NCBI RefSeq assembly: GCF_005081705.1
Contig: NZ_CP034876.1
Coordinates: forward strand, 228,805-263,838
Reading direction: 5' to 3'
Source of the DNA: Buchnera aphidicola (Hyperomyzus lactucae)
GTDB taxonomy: Bacteria > Pseudomonadota > Gammaproteobacteria > Enterobacterales > Enterobacteriaceae
Length of the DNA: 35,034 nucleotides
In this document: piece after piece, positions 1 through 9,435 of the stretch
Position numbering within the stretch: position 1 is the stretch's first letter
Layout of the letters: each line of letters starts with the position of its first letter
Notes under the pieces: generated by a model
What the model was told of the DNA's origin: nothing
Databases searched by the model: none
Seen by the model: the letters and a program-made list of their open reading frames with translations, nothing else
Program-made: the position numbers and the translations under genes

Positions 1-51
1 GTTCTAAGAATATTTTATTAATCAGTCTAAATAGTTTAATAAATATATGAC

Positions 52-91
52 ATTTAATTAAAAAATTATTAAGCACTTGTTTTAATTAAAT
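52..91 (-). terminator. AT-only hairpin just after speD
   Basis: A perfect 12-bp inverted repeat (ATTTAATTAAAA at 52-63, its complement at 80-91) with a 16-nt loop lies 2 nt beyond the speD stop codon. It could end the speED transcript, but it has no GC pairs and no clear U tract on the minus strand, and its arm is itself palindromic, so chance is a real alternative in DNA this AT-rich. Nothing else is visible in bases 1-93. Confidence 0.25.
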
Positions 92-93
92 AC

Positions 94-897
94 CTATGAA
101 CTAGAATCTATCATAGACATATTCTTGCCGTAGTATATTTCTCGCATTTCTCTCCATAGTAAATTAATAATATAAGTATGTTCTTCTTTTTTTAAATCTT
201 CTAAATGAATATTAAATAAATAATTTTTTAAATTAAATTCTTTTAATAACATTCGAGTATGAAAAATATTTTCTTGATAAACATTAACATCAACCATATC
301 ATACATTGTTTTTATATCATTAGACATAAAATTTTGAATAGAATTAATTTTATGATCAATGAAATGTTTAATACCATGAATATCTCGAGTAAATCCTCTA
401 ACACGATATTCAATAGTTACAATATCAGATTCTAATTGATGTATAAGATAATTTAATGCATTCAACGGTGATATAATTCCACATGTTGAAACTTCAATAT
501 CAGCACGAAAAGTGCAAATTCCACTTTGAGGATGACTTTCTGGATATGTATGGACACAAATATGACTTTTATCTAAATGAGCTAGTACAGAAGACGACAC
601 GATATTACTTTTTAAAACATTAATTTTATCTAGATTCATCGGTTCTTCACATACTAAAATAGTTACACTTGCACCCTGGGGTTCATAATCTTGATGAAAT
701 ATATTTAACACATTAGCGCCAATAATTGAACAAGTTTTTTTTAAAATTTTAGTCAATCGAACAGCGTTATATTGTTCATCAATATAAGAAATATAACTAT
801 TTCGTGAATCATTAGTATTCGCATAGCAAATATCATAGATACAAAAACTTAGGCTTTTAGTTAAATTATTAAAGCCATATAATTTTAGTTTTTGCAA
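94..897 (-). CDS. speD: S-adenosylmethionine decarboxylase proenzyme
   Basis: Makes decarboxylated S-adenosylmethionine, the aminopropyl donor for spermidine, in the cytoplasm. The 267-residue product is close to the 264 of E. coli SpeD and aligns throughout. The self-cleavage site that creates the pyruvoyl group is K110-S111 in [13 protein letters not shown], and the conserved cysteine is C139 in ADIEVSTCG. The start is TTG (895-897). It is chosen because the protein begins like E. coli SpeD ([16 protein letters not shown]) and an AGGAGAG ribosome-binding site sits about 8 nt upstream; no ATG fits. It lies 27 nt behind speE on the same strand, so the two are probably co-transcribed. Codon use looks like its neighbours and all key residues are present. 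Confidence 0.97.
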   Translation of the reverse strand: MQKLKLYGFNNLTKSLSFCIYDICYANTNDSRNSYISYIDEQYNAVRLTKILKKTCSIIGANVLNIFHQDYEPQGASVTILVCEEPMNLDKINVLKSNIVSSSVLAHLDKSHICVHTYPESHPQSGICTFRADIEVSTCGIISPLNALNYLIHQLESDIVTIEYRVRGFTRDIHGIKHFIDHKINSIQNFMSNDIKTMYDMVDVNVYQENIFHTRMLLKEFNLKNYLFNIHLEDLKKEEHTYIINLLWREMREIYYGKNMSMIDSSS

Positions 898-924
898 TTT
901 AATTACTCTCCTATAAAAGGATTT

Positions 925-1785
925 TTAACTTTTATCTAATGCGTTAAGAATATATTGAGGCAAATAAAAACTACTTACATGAATTTTAGCATTATAGTAA
1001 TTTAAAGCTAGTTTTGTATTTTTTATGTTTGATTGGAGAATTTTCAGATCTTTTTTTCGAGATTTTATATTGTCAGTTCCCCATGCAAAAATCATCATAC
1101 CACCATAATAAGTGGGAATATTTGCATGATAAAATTTTACATCATGAAAATATTTTTTTAAATTTTTATAAGTAAGAATAGTTTCATTTTTTTGAAGAAA
1201 AAAAACACCATTTTGCGCTACAAAAATACCATTTTTATTAAGACAATTTTTACAGTTAAAGTAAAATTCTGATCGAAATAAATTTTTTCCACAACCAATA
1301 GGATCTGTAGAATCTGATATTATTAAATCAAATTTTTCTCTTGTTTTTTTTACAAAATTCAAACCATCATCAATAATCAATTTTAAACGAGAATCATAAT
1401 AAGCATTACAACTATGATTAGGGAAATATTTTTTACATAAGTTAATAATATTAATATCGATTTCAACCATCGTAATATTTTCAATATTTCTATGTTTACA
1501 TACTTCGCGAAGGATACCTCCATCCCCTCCTCCTATAATTAATACATTTTTTATCTCTCCATGTGCGAATATCGGTACATGAGCAAGCATTTCATGGTAT
1601 ATAAATTCATCGTATTCAGTTGTTTGAACAATGTCATCAATTGCCATAACTTTTCCGAAAATAGAATTTTGAAAAATTACTACTTTGTGATATGTGGTTC
1701 GTTCTTCATATAGAAATTCATCAATTAAAAAGTATTGTCCAAGATGACAATAAAGTTTTTCATGCCATGTTTTTTTTTGATCCAT
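925..1785 (-). CDS. speE: Spermidine synthase
   Basis: Transfers the aminopropyl group from decarboxylated SAM (made by SpeD) to putrescine, giving spermidine and 5'-methylthioadenosine. The 286-residue protein has the family's usual length (288 in E. coli). Visible motifs are the Rossmann-type nucleotide-binding GGGDGG at 85-90, the following acidic residue in VEID (107-110), and the catalytic aspartate D158 in ISDSTDPIG. The C-terminal IPTYYGG motif is also kept. The start is ATG with a poor ribosome-binding site. It is the first gene of a likely speE-speD operon, and the MTA-cleaving gene mtn lies just upstream on the same strand. No putrescine-forming gene is in this window, so the putrescine source cannot be judged here. 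Confidence 0.97.
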   Translation of the reverse strand: MDQKKTWHEKLYCHLGQYFLIDEFLYEERTTYHKVVIFQNSIFGKVMAIDDIVQTTEYDEFIYHEMLAHVPIFAHGEIKNVLIIGGGDGGILREVCKHRNIENITMVEIDINIINLCKKYFPNHSCNAYYDSRLKLIIDDGLNFVKKTREKFDLIISDSTDPIGCGKNLFRSEFYFNCKNCLNKNGIFVAQNGVFFLQKNETILTYKNLKKYFHDVKFYHANIPTYYGGMMIFAWGTDNIKSRKKDLKILQSNIKNTKLALNYYNAKIHVSSFYLPQYILNALDKS

Positions 1786-2059
1786 GGTTATATTTATATA
1801 TCCTATAAAATTTAATAATCTAGATTATTTTGGGATTAATAAAAATCACGAGTATTATGAAATAACAGATTTTATTTTTAGAGTTTTTAAAAGAAGGATA
1901 ATGATTTTTACAAAAATAAATTATTTTTTTAAAATTAATCTAATGTTTTATAAGAATATTTTGTAAAAAATAATAAAACTCATTAAAAAATCATCTGAAC
2001 AAAATTTATTTAAAATAATATAAGAATGTTATTTTTTGATTAAATAGATTAGATAACTT
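1786..2059. other. 274-nt gap between mtn and speE
   Basis: Very AT-rich non-coding DNA. It should carry the speE promoter (minus strand), but I cannot single out a convincing one. It contains a perfect 16-bp palindrome, AATAATCTAGATTATT, at 1814-1829. A 60-codon plus-strand frame here has no family resemblance and antisense-overlaps the speE start, so I do not call it a gene. No recognisable gene remnant was seen. Confidence 0.5.
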
Positions 2060-2758
2060 TTATATATTTATTATATTTTCTAAAATGATTTCAACCAATT
2101 TAGATGACTGAAATGATGCAACTGAAATATTTTTTTTAAAATTTAACGTAGCATTATTATCTGATAAATCAGAAATAGCTTTTACGACAATAAGAGGAGT
2201 GTTAAATTTATAACAAACTTGAGCTATTGCTGCTGATTCCATTTCTACTGCTATTGCAGAAGGAAATTTATTATTTAGTTTTTTTATGCATGAATTTTTT
2301 CTAATAAACGAGTCTCCACTAATAATTAATCCTGTTTGAAATGTTAATTCATATTGAATAAATTTTTTTTTAAAAATATTCCATATTTTTTTGTTAGTGG
2401 TGAAATACTTTGGATATTTAGGTACTTGACCTAAAGAATAACCAAAATTTGTTAAATCTACATCGTAATAACATATTTTTTCTGGAATGATAAGATCTCC
2501 AATCTTTAATAATGAGTTTAGACTACCGGCAGAACCAGTATTAATAATAATATCTGGTTTATATAAATTAATAAGAAGAGTAGTTGAAATGCTAGCAGAA
2601 ACTTTTCCTATTCCTGATTTAATTAAAAAAATATCGTTATTTTTAAATTTACCTATGTAAATTGTATAATTACCATTCTTTTTTTCTATACATGTATTTA
2701 TTAATTTTTTAAGTGTTTCAATTTCTTTTTTTATAGCGCCTATTATTGCAATTTTCAT
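2060..2758 (-). CDS. mtn: 5'-methylthioadenosine/S-adenosylhomocysteine nucleosidase
   Basis: Cleaves adenine from methylthioadenosine (by-product of SpeE) and from S-adenosylhomocysteine (by-product of SAM methylations such as RsmH, also encoded here), preventing product inhibition. The 232 residues equal the E. coli length. The active-site residues are in the same positions: E12 near the N-terminus, E174 in AVEMESAAIAQ, and the acid D197 in AISDLSD. The NTGSAGSL loop (73-80) is also typical. The start is ATG with a weak ribosome-binding site. It lies 58 nt downstream of erpA on the same strand and just upstream of speE. In E. coli btuF and clcA/hemL flank this pair; none of these is present. 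The older name is pfs. Confidence 0.97.
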   Translation of the reverse strand: MKIAIIGAIKKEIETLKKLINTCIEKKNGNYTIYIGKFKNNDIFLIKSGIGKVSASISTTLLINLYKPDIIINTGSAGSLNSLLKIGDLIIPEKICYYDVDLTNFGYSLGQVPKYPKYFTTNKKIWNIFKKKFIQYELTFQTGLIISGDSFIRKNSCIKKLNNKFPSAIAVEMESAAIAQVCYKFNTPLIVVKAISDLSDNNATLNFKKNISVASFQSSKLVEIILENIINI

Positions 2759-2816
2759 TTTAATATAACGTATATTGAATGATAGAACATAATGTTAGTA
2801 TCGCATTTATATTGCA

Positions 2817-3161
2817 TTAGATACTAAATGAAGAACCGCATCCGCATGTATTTCTCGCATTTGGATTAGATACGATGAATTTAGAACCTTCTAAATTTTC
2901 TAAATAATCTATTTTCCCACCATGTATATATTGCAAACTAATCGCATCAATAATCAATGAAATATCTGACTGAGTGATTATAATATCGTCTTCATTAATT
3001 TTTTCATCAAAAACAAACTGATATTGAAAGCCGCTACATCCACCACCATTTATATAAATTCTTAATTTTAAATCATAATTTTTTTTTATTTTAATAAGAT
3101 TTTTTATCTTTTTAATTGCGTTATCAGTAACATTAAGATATTTTTTAGGAGTGTTTTTCAT
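2817..3161 (-). CDS. erpA: Iron-sulfur cluster insertion protein ErpA
   Basis: A-type carrier that receives Fe-S clusters from the Isc or Suf scaffold and delivers them to apoproteins such as the isoprenoid enzymes IspG/IspH. The product is 114 residues, the same as E. coli ErpA. The three cluster-ligating cysteines are C42 (GGGCSGFQY), C106 and C108 ([11 protein letters not shown] at the C-terminus). The closing [16 protein letters not shown] pattern and length identify ErpA rather than IscA or SufA. The start is ATG; an AGGAGT-like sequence occurs inside the gene, not before it, so initiation looks weak. Presence of dxr and uppS in the same window is consistent with a need for the IspG/IspH pathway. 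Confidence 0.95.
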   Translation of the reverse strand: MKNTPKKYLNVTDNAIKKIKNLIKIKKNYDLKLRIYINGGGCSGFQYQFVFDEKINEDDIIITQSDISLIIDAISLQYIHGGKIDYLENLEGSKFIVSNPNARNTCGCGSSFSI

Positions 3162-3282
3162 TTTTGTTTTGTTCTCAGAAACACATTGAAAATATTGTAT
3201 GTATATTTTTTATTTTAATTTTATCATAAAAAAATATTTTTTAAACATTTTATATATTTATTTTTTAGATAGATTAAATCCG

Positions 3283-3316
3283 TGCGCCGATAGATAATTT
3301 AGTCCTTATTGGCGCA
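3283..3316. terminator. GC-rich hairpin downstream of ftsZ
   Basis: TGCGCCGATA (3283-3292) pairs with TATTGGCGCA (3307-3316) over 10 pairs, with one G-U type pair, around a 14-nt loop. Six consecutive GC-rich pairs are striking in a gap otherwise almost all A and T. It begins 59 nt past the ftsZ stop (minus strand) and could end the dcw transcript, as lpxC, the next gene in E. coli, is missing. Neither side has a proper U tract, so rho-independent termination is not proven; RNA processing or 3'-end protection are alternatives. Confidence 0.4.
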
Positions 3317-3374
3317 GGTTATTAAAGATAATAATATTATTAATTAGTATTAATAATTTAATTTTTTTAAAAAA

Positions 3375-4529
3375 TTAATCTGATCTTTTACGTAGAAAAG
3401 ATGGAATATCTAGATATTCTGCTTCTTTATTAGTTTTATCTTCTGATTTGCTAATTTCTTTTTTTATAGTTTTTTTTTCTATTTTATTTGGAGATACATT
3501 TAAATATTGATAGCGATAATCCATTAAAATTTCTCTAGATGATTTATTTTTTATTTGATTAATTTCTGAATTTTTTTCCATCCCAATACCTGTAGCAACA
3601 ACAGTTACTCGAAGAGTGTCATTCATGTCAGGATCTAAAGAAGTACCTATAACAACTGTTGCATTATCTGAAGAAAAAGATCTAATCGTATTTCCTACTG
3701 TTTCAAATTCGTCTAATTTTAAATCAAAACCAGCGGTAATATTAACTAAAACACCACGTGCACCTGATAAATCTATATCTTCTAATAAGGGGCTAGATAT
3801 AGCTATTTCTGCAGCTTCTTCTGCGCGATTTTCTCCAGAAGATATACCCGTTCCCATCATTGCATATCCCATTTCTAGCATAACAGTACGTACATCAGCA
3901 AAATCTACATTCATTAAACCAGGTCTTGTAATCAGTTCAGCAATACCTTGTACTGCTCCCTTTAAAATATTATTAGCGGCACTAAAAGCATCAAGTAAAG
4001 AAATACCTCTACTAAGAACTTTTAATAATTTGTCATTAGGAATTGTAATTAAAGAATCTACATATTTAGATAATTCAATCACGCCTTGTTCAGCTACAAT
4101 CATTCTTTTTTTACCTTCAAAATTAAAAGGTTTGGTTACTACAGCAACAGTTAAAATACCTAATTCTTTTGCAATTTCTGCTACTACGGGAGCAGCTCCA
4201 GTTCCAGTACCCCCTCCCATTCCAGCCGCTATAAAAACCATGTCAGAACCATCCAAGGCAGATTTTAATATTTCTTTATCTTCTTCTGCTGATGTTCGTC
4301 CAATTTCTGGATTAGCTCCAGCTCCCAATCCTTTAGTGATATTATTACCTATTTGTATAGTTTGACCTACTTCTATTTTTCTTAGTGCTTGTGCATCAGT
4401 ATTAATAGCAAAAAATTCCACACCTTCGATACGTTCTCTCACCATGTGTTCTACTGCGTTTCCACCACCACCTCCGACACCGATCACTTTAATTATTGCG
4501 TTATTACTTAATTCTGCAGGTTCCAACAT
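3375..4529 (-). CDS. ftsZ: Cell division GTPase FtsZ
   Basis: Tubulin-like GTPase that polymerises into the division ring under the inner membrane. The 384 residues match the E. coli length (383). The glycine-rich nucleotide loop GGGTGTG is at 105-111. The T7 catalytic loop NVDFADV begins at 207, with D209 and D212 positioned to complete the neighbouring subunit's active site. The variable linker is lysine-rich (about 316-370). The last residues [13 protein letters not shown] are the conserved tail that binds FtsA, so partner binding looks kept. The start ATG (4527-4529) has GGAAA about 6 nt upstream. It lies 53 nt behind ftsA and is the last gene of the dcw cluster, where E. coli continues with lpxC. 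Confidence 0.98.
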   Translation of the reverse strand: MLEPAELSNNAIIKVIGVGGGGGNAVEHMVRERIEGVEFFAINTDAQALRKIEVGQTIQIGNNITKGLGAGANPEIGRTSAEEDKEILKSALDGSDMVFIAAGMGGGTGTGAAPVVAEIAKELGILTVAVVTKPFNFEGKKRMIVAEQGVIELSKYVDSLITIPNDKLLKVLSRGISLLDAFSAANNILKGAVQGIAELITRPGLMNVDFADVRTVMLEMGYAMMGTGISSGENRAEEAAEIAISSPLLEDIDLSGARGVLVNITAGFDLKLDEFETVGNTIRSFSSDNATVVIGTSLDPDMNDTLRVTVVATGIGMEKNSEINQIKNKSSREILMDYRYQYLNVSPNKIEKKTIKKEISKSEDKTNKEAEYLDIPSFLRKRSD

Positions 4530-4582
4530 AATTTGTTTCCATTATATATCTATATTTTATAAAATTTTGAGTGTAATTTTTT

Positions 4583-5839
4583 TTAAAATTCTTTTTTAAA
4601 CCAATTGTTAATTTGTTTAAAAAATTTTTCAAGAAAAGAATATTGTTTTTTTTTCTTTTTAACATTTGTGTAATATTCTTTTCCATAATGCAACAAACCA
4701 ACTACTGTTGAGTAATCTGGTTCAGTTATTTTTTCTATTAATCCTGAAATATTTAAAGGTTTAGCAATTCGCACTTTTTTATGAAATACTTTTTCTGCAC
4801 ATTCTGTTAAGCATGAGATTTTTGATCCACCCCCAGTAAGTACTATGCCACTTAGTAATTCGTGTTTTTCTCCTTTTTGATGAAGCCTTTTTTGTATATA
4901 AAGAATTTTGTTTTTTACTAAAGATAATAATTCAATATATCTTGATTCAATTACTTCTATTAAAGCATCTTGTTGTAAAGTTTTTTGAAAATTTCCGGTA
5001 ACACTAGAATAATCAATATTTTTTGATGCACCTAAAGAAGGTTTTATTGCAGATCCATATTGGATTTTCATTTTTTCCGCATTATAATAAGAAGTGCTAA
5101 AAGCATATGAGATATCGCTAGTGACAATATTTCCTGCATATGGAATAACTTCGCTATACTGTATAGAACCATTAATATAAATAGTAAAATCTATTGTTCC
5201 TCCACCTATATCAATCATGCAAACTCCAAGTTTACACTCATCTTCTGTTAAAACGGCTTTACTAGAAGCAAGACCTGAAAAAATGACTTGATCAACTTTT
5301 AAATCACATTTTTCTACGGCTTTAATAATATTCTTAGCTACATTTTGATGACAAGTAATTAAATGTACTTTTACTTGCATACGTACTCCAGATAAACCTA
5401 TAGGATTTTTTATTCCAGATTGTTGATCAATTGAATATTCCTGTGGTATTACATGTAATATATGGTGTTCATTAAGAATTTGAACAGATTTTGCAATGTG
5501 TATTACAGTTTCTAGATCTTCTTTTGTTACTTCATCTTCAGAAATTGGAACCATACCTATTTCATTATGACAATTGATATGTTTATTAGATAGAGATAAA
5601 TATACAGAAGTAATTTGACAATCTGACATAATTTCAGCTTTGTTGATAGATTCCTTGATAGATGCAACTATTGTATCTAAATTATTAATTCTTCCTTTAT
5701 CTATTCCTTTAGATAAAGCAGTTCCGAATCCAATTATTTTAATTGTATCGTCTATTAATACTTCTCCCACCAAAGTTACTACTTTAGTAGTACCAATTTC
5801 TAATCCGACTACTAATTTTCTATCTTTTGATATGATCAT
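4583..5839 (-). CDS. ftsA: Cell division protein FtsA
   Basis: Actin-family ATPase that anchors FtsZ filaments to the inner membrane and recruits later division proteins. It has 418 residues (420 in E. coli) and aligns throughout. Visible parts are the N-terminal LVVGLEIGTTKV phosphate-binding strand-loop, the second phosphate loop CMIDIGGGTIDFTIY (about 205-219), the adenosine-side loop GIVLTGGGSKI, and the C-terminal membrane-binding amphipathic helix FLEKFFKQINNWFKKEF. The start is ATG at 5837-5839 with a poor ribosome-binding site. ftsQ, which separates ddlB and ftsA in E. coli, is missing, so ftsA follows ddlB after 133 non-coding bases. Confidence 0.98.
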   Translation of the reverse strand: MIISKDRKLVVGLEIGTTKVVTLVGEVLIDDTIKIIGFGTALSKGIDKGRINNLDTIVASIKESINKAEIMSDCQITSVYLSLSNKHINCHNEIGMVPISEDEVTKEDLETVIHIAKSVQILNEHHILHVIPQEYSIDQQSGIKNPIGLSGVRMQVKVHLITCHQNVAKNIIKAVEKCDLKVDQVIFSGLASSKAVLTEDECKLGVCMIDIGGGTIDFTIYINGSIQYSEVIPYAGNIVTSDISYAFSTSYYNAEKMKIQYGSAIKPSLGASKNIDYSSVTGNFQKTLQQDALIEVIESRYIELLSLVKNKILYIQKRLHQKGEKHELLSGIVLTGGGSKISCLTECAEKVFHKKVRIAKPLNISGLIEKITEPDYSTVVGLLHYGKEYYTNVKKKKKQYSFLEKFFKQINNWFKKEF

Positions 5840-5972
5840 ATTTCTTGGGCCTGTACTTTATTTCCTTAATTATCATTTTTAACAAAGTAAATTTTTTATT
5901 TTTTTGTTTTTATACAACATAAAAATTCAGTTGAAAAAAGAATTATGTATACTTTTTTCTTATTTGAAAATT

Positions 5973-6896
5973 TTACTTAGTTATATCTAAAATTGATAAT
6001 ACTAGCTCATCAAATGATATCCCCATTTTTTTTGCTGATATAGGTACTAAACTTCTATTTGTCATTCCCGGTATAGTATTTACTTCTAGCAACCAAAATT
6101 GATTGTGATTATCTAATATAGTATCAATTCTTCCACATCCACTGCATCCTAGTATTTTCCATGCCAAAAAAGCTATTCTTTTTAGTTCTTTTTCTTTCTG
6201 TATAGGTAGCCCACTTGGACATATATATTTAGTAGAAGAATCTGTATATTTAGCATTATAATCATAGAAACGATGTTCAGTGGAAATATAAATAGAAGGT
6301 AATATATTTTCGCCAAGAATAGAGATCGTGTATTCTTTACCCTTTATAAATTTTTCAATAAGAATATTTTCATCGTAGATAGAAGCAAGATTGATGGCAT
6401 CATTAATTTGTGTGATACAAGAAACTAATGTCATACCTATACTTGAACCTTGATTATTTGGCTTGATTAAGACAGGCAATCCTAATTTTAATATTTTTTT
6501 AATTATAAGAGAACTCAATGCAGTTGTATTTTTTTTTTTTTTTTGAATATAAACATCGGGTGCTGTTCTAAGACCAGAAGATTTCCATAATAATTTAGTT
6601 CGAAATTTATCTATGGCAATTGAAGATGCCATAATCCCACTTCCTGTATAAGGAATATTTAAATATTGAAGAACCCCTTGAATGCTACCATCTTCACCAC
6701 CTTTTCCATGTAATGCAATATATGCTTTATCAAAACCTTCTTTTTTTAAATTTATTATAGAATAATCACGTGTATCAATCGGATATGCATTTAATCCAGA
6801 TTGTAATAAACTCATAAGAACTGCATATCCTGATTTTATTGAAATTTTTCTTTCGGAAGATGTTCCTCCTAATAAAACTGCTATTTTTTTATTCAT
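5973..6896 (-). CDS. ddlB: D-alanine--D-alanine ligase B
   Basis: Joins two D-alanines with ATP to give the dipeptide that MurF adds to the peptidoglycan precursor. It has 307 residues (306 in E. coli). ATP-grasp features include the N-terminal [13 protein letters not shown], the [12 protein letters not shown] motif, the lysine in [15 protein letters not shown], and the metal-binding [15 protein letters not shown] near the end. Its ATG overlaps the murC TGA (6893-6896), implying translational coupling. The gene holds a run of 16 A on the coding strand (6529-6544) encoding a lysine stretch after IQ; the frame is intact as read, but such a run is prone to slippage. It lies directly before ftsA because ftsQ is absent. 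Confidence 0.97.
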   Translation of the reverse strand: MNKKIAVLLGGTSSERKISIKSGYAVLMSLLQSGLNAYPIDTRDYSIINLKKEGFDKAYIALHGKGGEDGSIQGVLQYLNIPYTGSGIMASSIAIDKFRTKLLWKSSGLRTAPDVYIQKKKKNTTALSSLIIKKILKLGLPVLIKPNNQGSSIGMTLVSCITQINDAINLASIYDENILIEKFIKGKEYTISILGENILPSIYISTEHRFYDYNAKYTDSSTKYICPSGLPIQKEKELKRIAFLAWKILGCSGCGRIDTILDNHNQFWLLEVNTIPGMTNRSLVPISAKKMGISFDELVLSILDITK

Positions 6897-8337
6897 AATA
6901 TCACTTTTTTGTTGTTTTTTATCAAAAATTTATGTACTATTTTATCTATATTTCCAGCACCTTGTATCAAAATAATATCGTTACCATTCAAGTAAGGCAC
7001 AAGAGTATCTAATATTAAATTATGATCAGAAATAAAGTCTGTATAATTTTTACCTAGTTTTTTTATATCAAGATAAAGTGAAAAACTATCTCCTCCAGAA
7101 ATAAACTTTTCGTTTGCAGAATATACATTCAATATTAAAAGAACATCAACTGTAGATAAAATTTTTACAAAATCATTATATAAATTATATGTTCTCGTAT
7201 ATCGATGAGGTTGAAATATCATTATTAAGTTTTTTTTAGGCCATCCAGTTCTTATTGTTTTAATAGTTTCAGATAACTCAGTGGGATGATGTCCATAATC
7301 ATCTATTAACATAGTACTAATATTATGATTAATGTTGTTTTTTATTAAAAAATATCCAAGGCATTCAAATCTTCTGCAAGTACCTTGAAAATTTTTTAAC
7401 GATGCAATTATATCGTGATTTTTTATACCTTCATGTATTGCGAGCGCGACAGCAGCTGCAGCATTTAGTGCATTGTGTTTACCAGGAATATTTAATGTTA
7501 TATTTAATTTAGTTTTATTTTTTATAATTAATTTAAAATGTCCTACAAAAAAATATTGTTTATAAAATTCGATACGAATATCTGCATTTTTATTAAATCC
7601 GTACGTAATAATTTTACATTTTATATTAGGTAAAATATCGCAAATAGCAGAATTATCTGTACATACTATAGCTGTACCATATAATGGAATTTTTTTCAAA
7701 AAATTCAAAAAGGTTTTTTTTAATTTTTTAAAACTATTATTATAATTTTCCATATGATCAGGTTCTATATTTGTTACAATAGCTATTTTAGGATTTAAAT
7801 ATAAAAAAGAAGCATCACTTTCATCTGCTTCTACAATAAAGTAACGAGAGTGACCAAGTTGTGCGTGGGCATTGATTGATTTTATTAAACCACCATTAAT
7901 ACAAGTGGGACTCAAGCCATTATTAATAAATATATCTGTAATTATTGAAGTAGTAGTAGTTTTTCCATGAGTTCCAGAAATAGCTATTCCAAATTTATAT
8001 TTCATTAATATTTGTAGCATTTCTGCTCTTAATAATACAGGAATTTTGAGTTTTTTAGCAGCAATAATTTCTTTGTTAGTTGATAAAATAGCACTAGATT
8101 TAATTATGTAATCGATATTATAAATATTTTTTTCAGCATGTTGAAAATATATATTTGCTCCTAGATTAATTAATTGTTCAGTAATGGTATTCTTTAATAA
8201 ATCAGATCCACTAATTTTATAGCCTAATTTTAATAAAATTAAAGCTATACCTCCCATACCAGACCCACCGATACCAATCAAATGAATGTTTTTTTTTTGA
8301 ATAAAAAAAAATTATTTTTTATATTTTTTATGTTCAT
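6893..8337 (-). CDS. murC: UDP-N-acetylmuramate--L-alanine ligase, frameshifted at A10 near the start
   Basis: Adds L-alanine to UDP-MurNAc, the first amino acid of the peptidoglycan stem. Motifs are [10 protein letters not shown] (UDP binding), GTHGKTTTT (ATP P-loop), EADESDASF and DDYGHHPTE. The unbroken frame runs only from a TTG at 8279-8281, which begins inside the first strand (E. coli has about 22 residues before VGIGG) and has no ribosome-binding site. Upstream, ATG at 8335-8337 opens [16 protein letters not shown], then stops at TGA 8278-8280. The two frames meet in a run of 10 A (8289-8298); one extra A joins them into a product of normal length. The first stop upstream of the main frame is at 8312-8314. 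Its TGA overlaps the ddlB ATG. Function is probably kept by transcriptional slippage, but a sequencing miscount is possible. Confidence 0.93.
8289..8298 (-). repeat. A10 slippage site in murC
   Basis: Ten consecutive T on the plus strand (A on the murC coding strand). The ATG-initiated frame enters this run and the conserved MurC frame leaves it, one base out of register. Eleven A would join them. Poly(A) tracts of this size are known sites of RNA polymerase slippage in Buchnera and Blochmannia. Confidence 0.8.
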
Positions 8338-8364
8338 ACTATTATCTTTTACATTTATATTTTT

Positions 8365-9435
8365 TTAGAAATTATACTTTTTAGTGATATTATTAATAAT
8401 ATTAGAAATTTTTATTGTTGAATCACGAACGCCTAAAGAATAAGCCTTTTCTGCCATGACAAATAACTTTTCTCTATTTAATGAATCAAGCATGTTAACT
8501 ATCAATGAAGTTTTAAAACGGGATTGATCGATTATTTTTGCAGCACCAATTTTCTCTAAATCTTGTGCATTATAATGCTGTTGTTTATCCTTATGTGGAT
8601 AAGGTATAAATATAGCGGCTAATCCTACTATAGATATCTCACTTACAGTTAAAGCTCCGGAACGACAAATAACTATATCCGCCCATTCATATGCTAAAGC
8701 TATATTGTTTATAAAACAATGAATAAGCTGTTTTTTTAATCCATATTTTTCATATTTTCTTTTAGTTTTCTGAAACTCATAATTTCCCGTTTGATGCCAA
8801 ATAATAATTTTTTCTTGTAATATAAATGAAACTTTTGGTAAAACATAATTTAGAATTGAAGCTCCTTGACTACCTCCTATAACTAATACTCGTAAAGGAC
8901 CTTTTCTATTTTGAAAGCGATTTGTAGGTAAAGGAATATTTATAATACTCTGACAAACTGGATTGCCTACGACTTCTGCATTTGTTAAAGCTCCAGGAGA
9001 TGCTTGTATGTTTTTTGTAGATATTTTCGAAAGCCATCGATTAGTAATACCTGCGATTTTATTTTGTTCATGTAATATAAATGGAATTCTAGAACTCCAA
9101 GCAGCTATCCCCCCTGGGCCAGAAACGTACCCTCCCATTCCTAAAATGATATTTGGAGACCAATTTTTTATTATTTTTTTAATTTGATAATAAGAACGTA
9201 ATATGTATATTGGAGAACAAATTAAATTTTTTAAACTAGCATTACGTAATCCTTTAATTTTAATAAAATGAATTTTAATACCGTATTGAGGTATTATTTG
9301 TGATTCTATTTTATTTTTTGTTCCTATCCAATTTACACTCCATCCTTTTGTAATCAAATAACGTGCTATAGTTAGTCCTGGAAAGACGTGACCACCACTA
9401 CCTCCTGCCATAATTATTATTTTCTTAGAAATCAT
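8365..9435 (-). CDS. murG: UDP-GlcNAc:lipid I N-acetylglucosaminyltransferase
   Basis: Peripheral inner-membrane enzyme that converts lipid I to lipid II, the finished peptidoglycan building block. It has 356 residues (355 in E. coli). The N-terminal [14 protein letters not shown] is the first glycine-rich loop contacting lipid I. Further MurG signatures are the second glycine-rich segment [36 protein letters not shown], and the donor-site pattern [12 protein letters not shown] with [13 protein letters not shown]. Its ATG overlaps the ftsW TGA by 4 nt (9432-9435), so translation is likely coupled. The stop lies 27 nt before the ATG proposed for murC. Confidence 0.97.
   Translation of the reverse strand: MISKKIIIMAGGSGGHVFPGLTIARYLITKGWSVNWIGTKNKIESQIIPQYGIKIHFIKIKGLRNASLKNLICSPIYILRSYYQIKKIIKNWSPNIILGMGGYVSGPGGIAAWSSRIPFILHEQNKIAGITNRWLSKISTKNIQASPGALTNAEVVGNPVCQSIINIPLPTNRFQNRKGPLRVLVIGGSQGASILNYVLPKVSFILQEKIIIWHQTGNYEFQKTKRKYEKYGLKKQLIHCFINNIALAYEWADIVICRSGALTVSEISIVGLAAIFIPYPHKDKQQHYNAQDLEKIGAAKIIDQSRFKTSLIVNMLDSLNREKLFVMAEKAYSLGVRDSTIKISNIINNITKKYNF

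Noticed and set aside
1784..1966. 60-codon plus-strand frame in the mtn-speE gap
   Set aside because: No family resemblance, composition typical of AT-rich random sequence, begins on top of the speE start codon, and has no ribosome-binding site.
3616..4365. Long antisense frame of 249 codons within ftsZ
   Set aside because: It mirrors the highly conserved, less AT-rich ftsZ sequence on the other strand; the product has no recognisable domain. It is a shadow of codon bias.
4504..4701. Minus-strand frame of 65 codons spanning the ftsA end and ftsZ start
   Set aside because: Overlaps both real genes out of frame, is lysine/asparagine-rich low-complexity sequence and has no homologue I recognise.
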